From positions 334,299 through 398,298 of the forward strand of contig NZ_LT985754.1 of NCBI RefSeq assembly GCF_900290285.1: DNA of 64,000 nt, read 5' to 3'. The notes beneath the pieces were generated by a model that made no database searches, was not told the origin of the DNA, and was given only the letters and a program-made list of their open reading frames with translations. This stretch comes from Candidatus Centipeda massiliensis. Its GTDB lineage: Bacteria > Bacillota > Negativicutes > Selenomonadales > Selenomonadaceae. The position numbers and the translations under genes are program-made. Below, piece by piece: positions 28,350-36,244 of this stretch (position 1 is its first letter; each line of letters opens with the position of its first letter).

Positions 28350-28761
28350 TCATAACTGTCCAAAGTGCTGATACCAAGCGAATACAATGCTTTCTTTGTT
28401 TGCCGAGATGCCTTTGAGAAGTCGATTCAGATCCTTTGCGGGAATATTTCCGTGGTTGTGTGCAACGACGGGATTGCCGTCTGCCGGAATCCATATTTTC
28501 GTTGTGTTTGGAGAGGGCGCACCCTTGCAGACATGAACGTGAACAGGCTCATTTTCCTCGTGCGACCCAAGGAAGCACTGATAAATTCAGCCGCGCCATC
28601 TTAACGCATCTTTTTTGCCCTGTCTGTGTCGACAAATCCTCCACATAGCTTTGGCTATGCGTCCGGTTTGTCTCCTTGACAGGACGAAAAAATCTGCGCA
28701 AATCTGACGGACTTCATTTTATCAGTGATTCCCCAAAAGATACGATAACCGAACAAATCAC
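28350..28761 (-). pseudogene. DUF4160 protein gene split by a MITE
   Basis: Starts at GTG 28761 overlapping the previous stop (GTGA). It reads MICSVIVSFG, is then interrupted at 28732, and resumes after 28571 as SHEENEPVHVHVCKG...WYQHFGQL with a stop at 28350-28352. EENEPVHVHV is the DUF4160 hallmark. Deleting the element and one copy of TTGG gives one continuous frame of about 81 codons. As it stands the product ends within the element and loses the conserved His-containing motif. Confidence 0.85.
28571..28732 (+). mobile_element. MITE-like element (162 bp, TSD CCAA)
   Basis: GGAAGCACTGATAAATTCAG ... TTTTATCAGTGATTCC, flanked by CCAA at 28567-28570 and 28733-28736. Splits the DUF4160 gene. 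Confidence 0.92.
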
Positions 28762-29036
28762 CCCACGTCGGCAATCCTCTCACCATCCTCCCGCGCAATC
28801 TCCCAGATCAGCGCACTGTTATTCCGTACAAATTCGGTTAGTTTTGCACGCTCGTCCTCAGTGAAGCCACTGTACTTCGTGCAGGTAATACTCGGAAGCA
28901 GGAATTCAGCCGTGTCAAATCCGTGCTCCTGTGCGCGCTCCATGTGTACGAGAATACTCTCGCCTTTTGCGGCGGAACAGTGAATATCCGAAAACGTCGT
29001 GACAATGCCGTCGATCGTGCTGTAGTAGTGCTTCAT
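28758..29036 (-). CDS. Conserved small protein, first gene of DUF4160/DUF2442 operon
   Basis: 92 residues: MKHYYSTIDGIVTTFSDIHCSAAKGESILVHMERAQEHGFDTAEFLLPSITCTKYSGFTEDERAKLTEFVRNNSALIWEIAREDG. ATG 29036 after AAGGAGGTG. I do not recognise a named family. No membrane segment. Its stop overlaps the GTG of the DUF4160 gene, so the three genes form a translationally coupled operon. Confidence 0.75.
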   Translation of the reverse strand: MKHYYSTIDGIVTTFSDIHCSAAKGESILVHMERAQEHGFDTAEFLLPSITCTKYSGFTEDERAKLTEFVRNNSALIWEIAREDGERIADVG

Positions 29037-29094
29037 AGCGACACCTCCTTATCAAAAGTATACGTCAGACCGTGTTTTCGGTCAATAGATTGAG

Positions 29095-29252
29095 GGAAGC
29101 ACTGATAAATTCAGCTTGTGTTTCTTGACGCATCTTTTTTGCCGCACTTCGGTGGAAAAACCTCCGCATAGCACTACTCTGCGTCCGGTTTTCCACCTTG
29201 TTCGGACGAAAAAATCTGCGCAAATCCGAGGGGCTGTTTTATCAGCGATTCC
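29095..29252 (+). mobile_element. MITE-like element (158 bp)
   Basis: GGAAGCACTGATAAATTCAG ... TTTTATCAGCGATTCC. The right-hand part reads GGGGCTGTTTTATCAG in place of the common GACTTCATTTTATCAG, a subtype shared with 57861-58004. Flanks TGAG and TTAA show no duplication. It lies between two divergent transcription units. Confidence 0.88.
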
Positions 29253-29334
29253 TTAATGCGACAGAAGTATGATAGACGGCGCACACGGAATATGCTATCA
29301 TGAGCGCATACACGCCACAGAAAGGAGGCGTCTA

Positions 29335-30366
29335 ATGAATCTTGCCAACTACCGTACGTCGATCATCCTCGCCGTGACCTTTACAATCCTGCTCTCGACG
29401 TTCTGGTTCTATCAGGACTTTGCATTCATCATCTTCCTCTCACTGCTCCTGCAGCTCCTCCTAAAGCCCGTCGTGGACTTCATGGAGGCGCGGCGTATGC
29501 CGCGCGCGGCCGCGTCGGCAATCGCCATCATCGCGTTCATCTTCGTGCTCGCCGCACTCGTGAGCATCATCTCGCGTTCCGTCCTCCCGTCCTTTCAGCG
29601 GTTCGTGGCGGAGCTGCCGACCATCGGACAGAGCATTCAGCAGCTTCCCCTTCTTTCGGACACCGACTTTATCAAAGATGAGTTTGTGAACATCCTTGAC
29701 CGTTTGCGCAGCGTCGGTGCGGAACTCGTGCGTGCGTCGCTCTCCTTCCTGCTCGTCGCGTTCGGGAAGGTGATGGACTTCGTCATTATCATCTTTGTAT
29801 CGTTCTATCTGCTGAAGGACGGCGCGGATATCAAACTCTGGCTGGCGGGACTCTTTCCGCATAACTCCCGTGCGCGCGTCCTCCGCCTCTTCGATACGCT
29901 CCTCATCGCACTGCGCGTCTATATATGCAGCCAGCTTGTTATGTGCTTTATCACAGGGGTGGTCGTGTTCGCCTACTTCAAACTGATGGGACTCCCGTAT
30001 GCCTCCGTCTTTGCGCTGCTCTCGGGGGTCAGCGAGTTCATCCCCGTGCTCGGACCCACCGTAGCCTCGGCGCTCGGCATCCTTATGACTGCCTCTGCGA
30101 TGCGTGAGCTCACCGTGCAGACTGCGCTCTTCTACGTTGCGCTCACGCAGGTCAACCACAACGTTGTCTATCCTGCACTCGTCGGCAAAAGCCTCCACCT
30201 TCACCCCGTCGCCGTCATCCTCGGCGTCGTCTTTGGCGGCGAACTGCTCGGCGCGGCGGGGATGTTCCTCGCCGTCCCCTTCATCGTCATCATCAAGATC
30301 GTCATCACCGACATCTACCGCGACCGGCAGGAGATGAAGGGGGAGGAACAGGCAGAAAATTCATAA
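29335..30366 (+). CDS. AI-2E/PerM family permease-like membrane protein
   Basis: 343 residues from ATG 29335 (AAAGGAGGCG upstream). Two N-terminal hairpin helices, a soluble segment (~residues 80-135), then five to six helices. Contains the family hallmarks: FVSFYLLKDG, a conserved FALLSGVSEFIPVLGPTVA and NHNVVYPALVGKSLHLHPVAVILGVVFGGELLGAAGMFLAVP. Family members include the proposed AI-2 exporter and sodium-proton antiporters, so the substrate is open. Followed by a terminator; single gene. Confidence 0.88.
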   Translation: MNLANYRTSIILAVTFTILLSTFWFYQDFAFIIFLSLLLQLLLKPVVDFMEARRMPRAAASAIAIIAFIFVLAALVSIISRSVLPSFQRFVAELPTIGQSIQQLPLLSDTDFIKDEFVNILDRLRSVGAELVRASLSFLLVAFGKVMDFVIIIFVSFYLLKDGADIKLWLAGLFPHNSRARVLRLFDTLLIALRVYICSQLVMCFITGVVVFAYFKLMGLPYASVFALLSGVSEFIPVLGPTVASALGILMTASAMRELTVQTALFYVALTQVNHNVVYPALVGKSLHLHPVAVILGVVFGGELLGAAGMFLAVPFIVIIKIVITDIYRDRQEMKGEEQAENS

Positions 30367-30374
30367 ACACAAAG

Positions 30375-30410
30375 AACCTCCTTTGCATAACGTCGTGTAA
30401 AGGAGGTTTT
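30375..30410 (+). terminator. Rho-independent terminator
   Basis: AACCTCCTTT / AAAGGAGGTTTT hairpin just after the permease gene. Confidence 0.8.
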
Positions 30411-30477
30411 GTTAAAATATGAAATATAGAAATGTGTAATTTACAATGAAAAATAAAATATGTTTTTGTAAAATATA

Positions 30478-30506
30478 TTGACATAAGGAAAAACATCTGC
30501 TATTAT
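30478..30506 (+). promoter_or_regulatory. Consensus promoter of the PIN/kinase/vWA/PP2C cassette
   Basis: TTGACA (30478-30483), exactly 17 bp, TATTAT (30501-30506), in an A/T-rich stretch 30 bp before the first start codon. Confidence 0.85.
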
Positions 30507-30535
30507 ACAAAAAACAGGACAGAAAGGAGATTACA

Positions 30536-31585
30536 ATGTTGGATAAAGACCAGAGGAATGTGATTGTCGAGAACTTCCAAAGTCTCCTGCGCCCCATCCG
30601 CAACATCATGGACTGCAGCATTGCAGAGATGGCGGAGGCGATCGGTGTCACACGTCAGACGATGAACAATCTCGAGACACGCAAGACGGGGATGTCACAG
30701 ACGCAGTACATCGCACTCGCGGCGTTTATCGACCACTACTTTCGTCAGAACGGGCGGCTGCTGCCTGCCGTTCAGACAATCATCGATCAGGAGGGGACAA
30801 AGAACGCTGCGGACTACGATACGTCGTTTCGCGACGGCTCTCTCATCGAGCGGTGGTTCGAGGGGATGCACGCGTGTGCGGAGGATATGGAGACGGCGGA
30901 CGATGACGGCTTTACCGAGGAGCTGGGGATCATCGCACGGCAGTATAGAATCTTCATGGATACGAACATCCTGATGACGGAGAACGCGGGGAATGTCGTC
31001 GACGATCTCGTGGATGCGCTGCGTACAGCAGAGCGGAGCGTGATCGTCCCGCTGCGTTTGGTGGAGGAGCTGCGCACGCAGCGGGGAAATCCTGCTGCAC
31101 AGACGGCGATCAAATATCTGAAGCAGATGCAGACGCAGGAGGTTTTGGACATTCGCGGCGAGGCGGGGGATCCTGATTTTGCCGATATTATTCTCTCAGT
31201 GTTTACACGTTTCCGCAGTGCCCACCGGCTCTGCCTCCTGACGAATAATCGAGAGCTCGCCCGGGAGGTACTGCGCTTGAATGAAACGGGGCTTGAGAAG
31301 GAGAACAATCCCATTGTTGTCGGCTGGGTTCGCGACGGCAGGCTGCACTCCTACGCGGAACAGCCTATTGCGGTCGAGTCGAAGGAGCAGGAGCTGCTTC
31401 TGGATACGAGCGGACTTGCGGGGTGGGAGGAGATGGAGGAGGAAGTCTCTAAGGATACATATGTGCCCGATGCGGAGGCAGTGAGGATGATTGAGCCCCC
31501 CTGTGCGCCTCCGGATACGTTATATGATACCAAGGCGCGGGCGCTGCCACACACAACAATCCCCAATGGATGGGGAGAGGTCTAG
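30536..31585 (+). CDS. HTH-PIN domain protein
   Basis: 349 residues; ATG 30536 after AAAGGAGATTAC. Residues ~20-75 are an XRE-like helix-turn-helix (IMDCSIAEMAEAIGVTRQTMNNLETRKTGMSQTQYIALAAFI). Residues ~139-260 are a PIN nuclease-like domain: RIFMDTNILM with the first Asp, VIVPLRLVEELRTQ with the Glu, AGDPDFADIILSVFTRFR with further Asp, and CLLTNNRELA. These acidic positions are those of Mg-dependent RNases. The C-terminal ~90 residues are acidic and unassigned. First gene of the cassette, 18 bp before the next. It may bind its own operator and cleave RNA, or sense DNA; this is inference. Confidence 0.82.
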   Translation: MLDKDQRNVIVENFQSLLRPIRNIMDCSIAEMAEAIGVTRQTMNNLETRKTGMSQTQYIALAAFIDHYFRQNGRLLPAVQTIIDQEGTKNAADYDTSFRDGSLIERWFEGMHACAEDMETADDDGFTEELGIIARQYRIFMDTNILMTENAGNVVDDLVDALRTAERSVIVPLRLVEELRTQRGNPAAQTAIKYLKQMQTQEVLDIRGEAGDPDFADIILSVFTRFRSAHRLCLLTNNRELAREVLRLNETGLEKENNPIVVGWVRDGRLHSYAEQPIAVESKEQELLLDTSGLAGWEEMEEEVSKDTYVPDAEAVRMIEPPCAPPDTLYDTKARALPHTTIPNGWGEV

Positions 31586-31603
31586 GAGAGAGGAGCATCT
31601 ACG

Positions 31604-33673
31604 ATGAAGGACGGACCCGTTGGCTATCTCGAAGCCTATGTGAAGAAGTACAAGATTTTCATTGATACCTGCAGCTTGCTCTCGGGCGGTGCGGATCAGT
31701 TCTGGCAGAAGATCGTCCCGATTCTCGAGCGGACGGGGAAGAGCGTCATCGTTCCCAAGAGTGTCTATGACGAACTCGAGAAACTTGCTGATCCCAACTA
31801 CATGCCGAAAACAAAGAAGAAGGAGACGGGAATCGAGAAAAAGGCAGAGCACGCACGCCGCACAGTGGTCAATTTGCAAAAGAGAAATCTTGTTGCGGTC
31901 GTTGGCGATCCAAACGATGATAAACTTGCTGATAATGTCCTGCTGAGCATACTCACGCGTTTTCGTCTCACCTATGATATGCTGCTGATCACGCAGGATT
32001 ACAAGCTTGCTGCCAGAGCACTTCCCATTGGTAAGGACAGTGATGCAGTACGCGGGGTCAAGACGATCCGCGTGAAGCGCCTTGATGGCAGCGGCAGTCT
32101 GCAAGATGTCTTTGTCGGGGGCGCCCAAGGCTGCGGAAAACCTCCTGTGCCAAGTAATGCCCCCGAGACCGAGCTTGACGAAGAGGAAGCGCGCTTTGCG
32201 ACGGTGACGACGGTCACGGATGTGCCGGATACGGTCATCCCTGTCTCGTCGATCCCAACAGCGGGAGACGAGGTGATGATACGCCGTGCGGGGCAGAGCG
32301 GCACATTGCGGCTCGGGACACAGATCGGCGCCGGCGGCGAGGGCATCGCCTATCGGACGAACAAGTCCGGCATCATTGCGAAGATCTATAAGCGGGACAA
32401 GATCACGCGCCGCAAATACGAGAAGCTGCGCCTTATGCTCACACGGGAGATCGACTGCGATGGCGTCTGCTTCCCGATGGCGATGATCTACAATGCACAG
32501 GGCGAGTTCGTCGGCTATCTGATGAAGGAGGCTGCGGGCAAGGAGCTGCAGAAACGCTTTTTTGTCCCGAAGCCTGTCATTCTGAAGAACTTCCCGCAGT
32601 GGACAAAGGTGGACACGGTCCAGCTCTGCATCACGATCCTCGAAAAGCTGAAGTACCTGCATGACCGCAATGTGATCCTCGGTGATATCAACCCTCTTAA
32701 CATTCTTTTTGAGTCTCCGACGAAGGTCTACTTCGTGGATACGGACAGCTATCAGGTGGAGGGCTTCCCGTGCCCCGTCTGCACCGTCCCCTTCACTGCG
32801 CCGGAGATTCAGAAGAATAACCCCGTACTGCGCACGATTGAGCACGAGCGCTTCGCCGTGGCGACCCTCCTTTTTATGATTATGCTGCCCGGAAGACAGC
32901 CATACTCCATGCAGGGGGGCGAGGGGGTGCAGGAGAATATCATCAAGGGGGACTTCTCCTACCCACTTGGAGACAAGAAGAACGGAAAGGTGCCGCCGGG
33001 CTCGTGGCGGTACTGTTGGAGTCATCTCCCGTACGAACTGAAGCAGGCATTCTACGAGACGTTCTGCCGTGGGGAGGCGCACTACGGCGGCCGCAGCCGT
33101 TACACCACAGGGGAGTGGCTGCAGATGTTTCGCCGATACCACTACCTCCTCACGAGCGGTAGAATGGCGGAGCAGGATGAGGAGTCCCTGCTGCTCTTTC
33201 CGACGCGGTTCAAAAGGCAGTTGGGCAGGACTTATGCGAAATGCAAGCTTTGCGGACGGGAGGATGACGAGGAGCGTCTGAAGGAGGGGATCTGCCCAAC
33301 CTGTCTGCGACAGGGTGAGATTTACCGTTGCAATACCTGCGGTGCGGAGATTCGCTATACGAACTACGATAAGTACGTCAAGCACTCGAAGAAGCATATG
33401 AGCTGTAGGACCTGCTACGAGAAGCGAAACATGGTCGCTGAGCGAAGGACGTGCAGCATCTGCGGTGAATCCTTCGGCATCACCAACGGGGAGAAGGAGT
33501 TCTACGCGAAGAAGAGCTTCTCCCTCCCTAGAACCTGCAAGAACTGCCGCGGTGGCGGGCATCATGCCCATACCCTTACGTCAAGCCCGACGCGCGTATG
33601 TGTTCCGCAGAGGGAGAGCGAGAGCAGGAATGCATCCTTCCTTGAGATCGTTCTCAAGAGCCTTTTCGGCTGA
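31604..33673 (+). CDS. PIN - protein kinase - zinc ribbon fusion
   Basis: 689 residues, a three-part protein. Residues ~10-135: PIN domain (KIFIDTCSLLSGG, VIVPKSVYDELEKL, PNDDKLADNVLLSILTRFR, LLITQDYKLA). Residues ~225-480: kinase-like domain with glycine loop IGAGGEGIAYR, lysine in IIAKIYKRD, catalytic-loop equivalent LGDINPLNILF (GDIN instead of HRD) and metal-binding VDTDSYQ instead of DFG. Residues ~545-655: several CxxC pairs (CKLCG, CPTC, CNTCG, CRTC, CSICG, CKNC), consistent with three zinc ribbons. Kinases of this GDINPxN type partner vWA and PP2C proteins in TerY-P-like loci. All key acidic residues seem present, so an active kinase is plausible. The fusion of a PIN domain to it is unusual. 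Confidence 0.85.
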   Translation: MKDGPVGYLEAYVKKYKIFIDTCSLLSGGADQFWQKIVPILERTGKSVIVPKSVYDELEKLADPNYMPKTKKKETGIEKKAEHARRTVVNLQKRNLVAVVGDPNDDKLADNVLLSILTRFRLTYDMLLITQDYKLAARALPIGKDSDAVRGVKTIRVKRLDGSGSLQDVFVGGAQGCGKPPVPSNAPETELDEEEARFATVTTVTDVPDTVIPVSSIPTAGDEVMIRRAGQSGTLRLGTQIGAGGEGIAYRTNKSGIIAKIYKRDKITRRKYEKLRLMLTREIDCDGVCFPMAMIYNAQGEFVGYLMKEAAGKELQKRFFVPKPVILKNFPQWTKVDTVQLCITILEKLKYLHDRNVILGDINPLNILFESPTKVYFVDTDSYQVEGFPCPVCTVPFTAPEIQKNNPVLRTIEHERFAVATLLFMIMLPGRQPYSMQGGEGVQENIIKGDFSYPLGDKKNGKVPPGSWRYCWSHLPYELKQAFYETFCRGEAHYGGRSRYTTGEWLQMFRRYHYLLTSGRMAEQDEESLLLFPTRFKRQLGRTYAKCKLCGREDDEERLKEGICPTCLRQGEIYRCNTCGAEIRYTNYDKYVKHSKKHMSCRTCYEKRNMVAERRTCSICGESFGITNGEKEFYAKKSFSLPRTCKNCRGGGHHAHTLTSSPTRVCVPQRESESRNASFLEIVLKSLFG

Positions 33674-33713
33674 TCATTATGGATAAGAGATTTTGCAAAG
33701 GAGTAGTGTCATC

Positions 33714-34478
33714 ATGAACGATTTGCTGAGACAACAGGATCTGGTCAACAATCCCTCGACGCGTGTTCCCATCTGCCTCTGCCTCGATGTCAGTGGCTCG
33801 ATGAACCGCATTGTCGGCGGCGAGACACGGGATACGGGGCGCACTGTCTTTCGTGACGGGCAGCAGTGGAATGTAGTCGAGGGCGGTGTCACTGCTCTGA
33901 ACGAACTGGTCGCGGGGGTGCGCAGCTTCTATGCGGCACTGAATGCGGACGAGGTCGCACGCTACTCTGCCGAAATCTGCGTTGTTACCTTTGGGGGCAG
34001 CTCCGCGCGTCTCGTCAAGGACTTCGCAAGCCTCGATCTGCAGCCGGACTTTCCTGACCTCACGGCGGACGGTGAGACTCCGATGGGCGAGGGCGTCAAC
34101 CTCGCACTCGACCGCCTTGAGACGCGCAAGCAGGAATACAAGGATGCGGGGGTTGACTACTTCCAGCCGTGGCTCGTCCTTATGACGGACGGCTCACCGA
34201 ACGGCAGCCCCGCAGAGTTCCAGCGTGCCGTTTCCCGCACCCGGGAACTGGACGGCAATCGCAAGCTATCCGTATTCCCCATTGGCATCGGACCGGAGGC
34301 GGATATGGTGAATCTCGGCGCATTCTCGCAGCGCCGCACGCCACTTAAGCTCAAGGGGATGAACTTCGGGGCATTTTTCGAGTGGCTCAGCCAGAGTGTT
34401 GCGCATACCTCGCAGTCCATGCCGGGCGAGGAGATCAAGCTGGATGTCGAGAAAATCAAGGGCTGGGCGGAGCTGTGA
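33714..34478 (+). CDS. TerY-like von Willebrand factor A domain protein
   Basis: 254 residues from ATG 33714 (AAAGGAGTAG upstream). MIDAS motif DVSGSM near residue 24-29, the Thr site at GETPMGEGV, and LMTDGSPNG give a complete metal-ion adhesion site. Overall it matches the cytoplasmic TerY/YegL group (RVPICLCLDVSGSMN...NELVAGVRSFYAALNADE...DLTADGETPMGEGVNLALDRLETRKQEYK). No signal peptide. In TerY-P triads this vWA is thought to scaffold the kinase and phosphatase. Third gene of the cassette. Confidence 0.9.
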   Translation: MNDLLRQQDLVNNPSTRVPICLCLDVSGSMNRIVGGETRDTGRTVFRDGQQWNVVEGGVTALNELVAGVRSFYAALNADEVARYSAEICVVTFGGSSARLVKDFASLDLQPDFPDLTADGETPMGEGVNLALDRLETRKQEYKDAGVDYFQPWLVLMTDGSPNGSPAEFQRAVSRTRELDGNRKLSVFPIGIGPEADMVNLGAFSQRRTPLKLKGMNFGAFFEWLSQSVAHTSQSMPGEEIKLDVEKIKGWAEL

Positions 34479-34505
34479 TGACTTCCGAGGAACGAAGGAG
34501 TATGT

Positions 34506-35477
34506 ATGACGTGGAAATCCATTGGCTGCGCCGTGCAGGGGAGGGGGCATAAAAAGTCCGACGTTCCCTGCCAGGACGTAGTACATTATGACGCGGTGAG
34601 CGGCGTTCATGTGATTGCCCTCTCCGACGGCGCAGGCTCGGCGCGGCTCTCCCTCTATGGGGCGGATGCAGCTGTGTGCAGCGTGGGATCCCTCCTTGCG
34701 GAGGAGTTTCGCGCCTTTATCGGAAACAGCAACGGCGTTGCTGTCAAGCAGCACATCCTAAATACAGTTCTCGCAGCACTGCGCGCAAAGGCGGATGAGC
34801 TCGGGTGTGAGATGCATGATCTTGCTGCAACCCTCCTCGCTGTCGCCGCGGACGATGAAAACTTTCTCGCGGTACATATCGGGGATGGGGTCATCGGCTG
34901 CTACGGTATGGATGGGCTGAAAACACTCTCTGCACCGGATAACGGGGAATTTGCGAATGCGACTACCTTTGTGACCTCGCGGGATGCGCTACAGCGTATG
35001 CGCATCTACAAGGGGAGCGCGGCGCGCCTTTCGGGGTTCGTCCTTATGTCCGATGGGACGGAGCAGAGTCTCTATCACAAGCGCAATCGCGTGCTCGCAC
35101 CTGCTGTGATCCGCCTCATGCACCGCACCTGCCTCATCGCGCACGATGTCCTCCTTCTGCAGCTTGTGGCTGCACTTGAGAATGTCATTGCAATGCAGAC
35201 ACAGGACGATTGCAGCATTGCCCTCATGGCGCGCTGTTCGCACGCACTGCCCCCGATCAGGGCGCTGTCTCCGACGCAGCGGCGGGAGGTCTTCGGCGGC
35301 TTTTCTCTGCCGCTTGCCGTCCCTCTGCGCATTTGCCGAAAGCTAGGGCTGCGCCTTGCACCGTGTCAGATCATGCGCGCCATGCGTGGGAATACCACAC
35401 TGCGGCAGAAGGATGTGCAACGGTTCGTGAAGACCGCTGCTATGACGCGAAAAAAGGAGCGTGATCGGATTCTGTAA
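34506..35477 (+). CDS. PP2C-like serine/threonine phosphatase
   Basis: 323 residues. MTWKSIGCAVQGRGHKKSDVPCQDVVHY, ALSDGAGSA (metal-binding Asp-Gly), HIGDGVIGCY and LMSDGTEQSL match the PP2C motifs, with DDCSIALM near residue 236 as the last acidic motif. ATG 34506 after GAAGGAG. The C-terminal ~75 residues are basic. Expected to reverse the phosphorylation made by the kinase at 31604; both are in one operon with the vWA protein between them. Confidence 0.88.
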   Translation: MTWKSIGCAVQGRGHKKSDVPCQDVVHYDAVSGVHVIALSDGAGSARLSLYGADAAVCSVGSLLAEEFRAFIGNSNGVAVKQHILNTVLAALRAKADELGCEMHDLAATLLAVAADDENFLAVHIGDGVIGCYGMDGLKTLSAPDNGEFANATTFVTSRDALQRMRIYKGSAARLSGFVLMSDGTEQSLYHKRNRVLAPAVIRLMHRTCLIAHDVLLLQLVAALENVIAMQTQDDCSIALMARCSHALPPIRALSPTQRREVFGGFSLPLAVPLRICRKLGLRLAPCQIMRAMRGNTTLRQKDVQRFVKTAAMTRKKERDRIL

Positions 35478-35537
35478 ATCCTGTGGAATCCATGACCGGA
35501 AAATATAACCCTTGTTGGGAGCATTGCAGACACATAA

Positions 35538-35567
35538 AAACCGCCGCACCAATCGGTACGGCGGTTT
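35538..35567. terminator. Bidirectional terminator
   Basis: AAACCGCCG...CGGCGGTTT hairpin (inner CACCAATCGGTA), between the PP2C gene and the convergent dps. Confidence 0.82.
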
Positions 35568-35605
35568 CGTGTATATGGGAAGTAAGGAAGAATGGGGGAA
35601 GGAAT

Positions 35606-36058
35606 TTACGCGAGCATGGAGCGGAGGAACCAGATCTGCTTTGCGTAGTTGGTGACGTGATCCTCCATGAGGTTCGCAACGCCGAAGCAGTCATGTGCAT
35701 CGGCAGCCTTGCGGATCTCGAGCGCCTGATTCTGGAGGAGTTCGAGGTCGGCGAGTACGATCTCAAGCACCTTCTTCTGGTCAATCTTCTCGTCCGGGAG
35801 CTCCTTGATCGTTGCGATTTCCAGGTAGCCTTTGAGGCTCGCGACCGGCTGTGCATCTGCCATCTTGAGGAGCTCCGCCGTCTCGTCGAGCACATCCGCG
35901 AAGGAATCATAGAGAGACTCAAGGTACTCGTGTACCGCCTTGAACTGCGAGCCGACGACGTTCCAGTGGAGGTTGTGCAGCTTGATGTAGCTGACGCCGA
36001 TGTTGGCGATGTAGCCGTTGATTGCATTTGTGAGTTCAGACATATTCGTGTGTTTCAT
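35606..36058 (-). CDS. dps: Dps/ferritin-like DNA-protection protein
   Basis: 150 residues from ATG 36058 (GAAAGGGGATT upstream). Four-helix ferritin fold; the inter-subunit ferroxidase motif is in KLHNLHWNVVGSQFKAVHEYLESLYDSFADVLDETAELL (His, His, Asp and Glu ligands), and a C-terminal helix carries NYAKQIWFLRSMLA. Dps dodecamers oxidise and store iron and protect DNA from peroxide. Single gene with a near-perfect promoter. Confidence 0.92.
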   Translation of the reverse strand: MKHTNMSELTNAINGYIANIGVSYIKLHNLHWNVVGSQFKAVHEYLESLYDSFADVLDETAELLKMADAQPVASLKGYLEIATIKELPDEKIDQKKVLEIVLADLELLQNQALEIRKAADAHDCFGVANLMEDHVTNYAKQIWFLRSMLA

Positions 36059-36131
36059 AGTAGTAAATCCCCTTTCGTTTTGTTGTTCCGCAGATGCCGT
36101 GGCATCTGTTTCATATCTCATTACGTGTGTT

Positions 36132-36160
36132 ATTATATCCCACCGTGTTTTATTTGTCAA
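36132..36160 (-). promoter_or_regulatory. Consensus promoter of dps
   Basis: On the minus strand TTGACA (36160-36155), 17 bp, TATAAT (36137-36132). Just upstream CTATTTAATAATAACTATT is an A/T-rich imperfect dyad overlapping the -35 region, a plausible PerR- or Fur-type operator; that regulator is inferred, not shown. Confidence 0.88.
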
Positions 36161-36244
36161 TAGTTATTATTAAATAGTTTTGCGAAAAAATATCTCTGCG
36201 GTAATTTCTGCCGCAGAGATATGGAAGGTGGGGTATATGTATCT

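Noticed and set aside
27968-28417. 149-codon plus-strand frame after the TIR gene
   Set aside because: Passes through a clear terminator and lies opposite DUF2442 and DUF4160.
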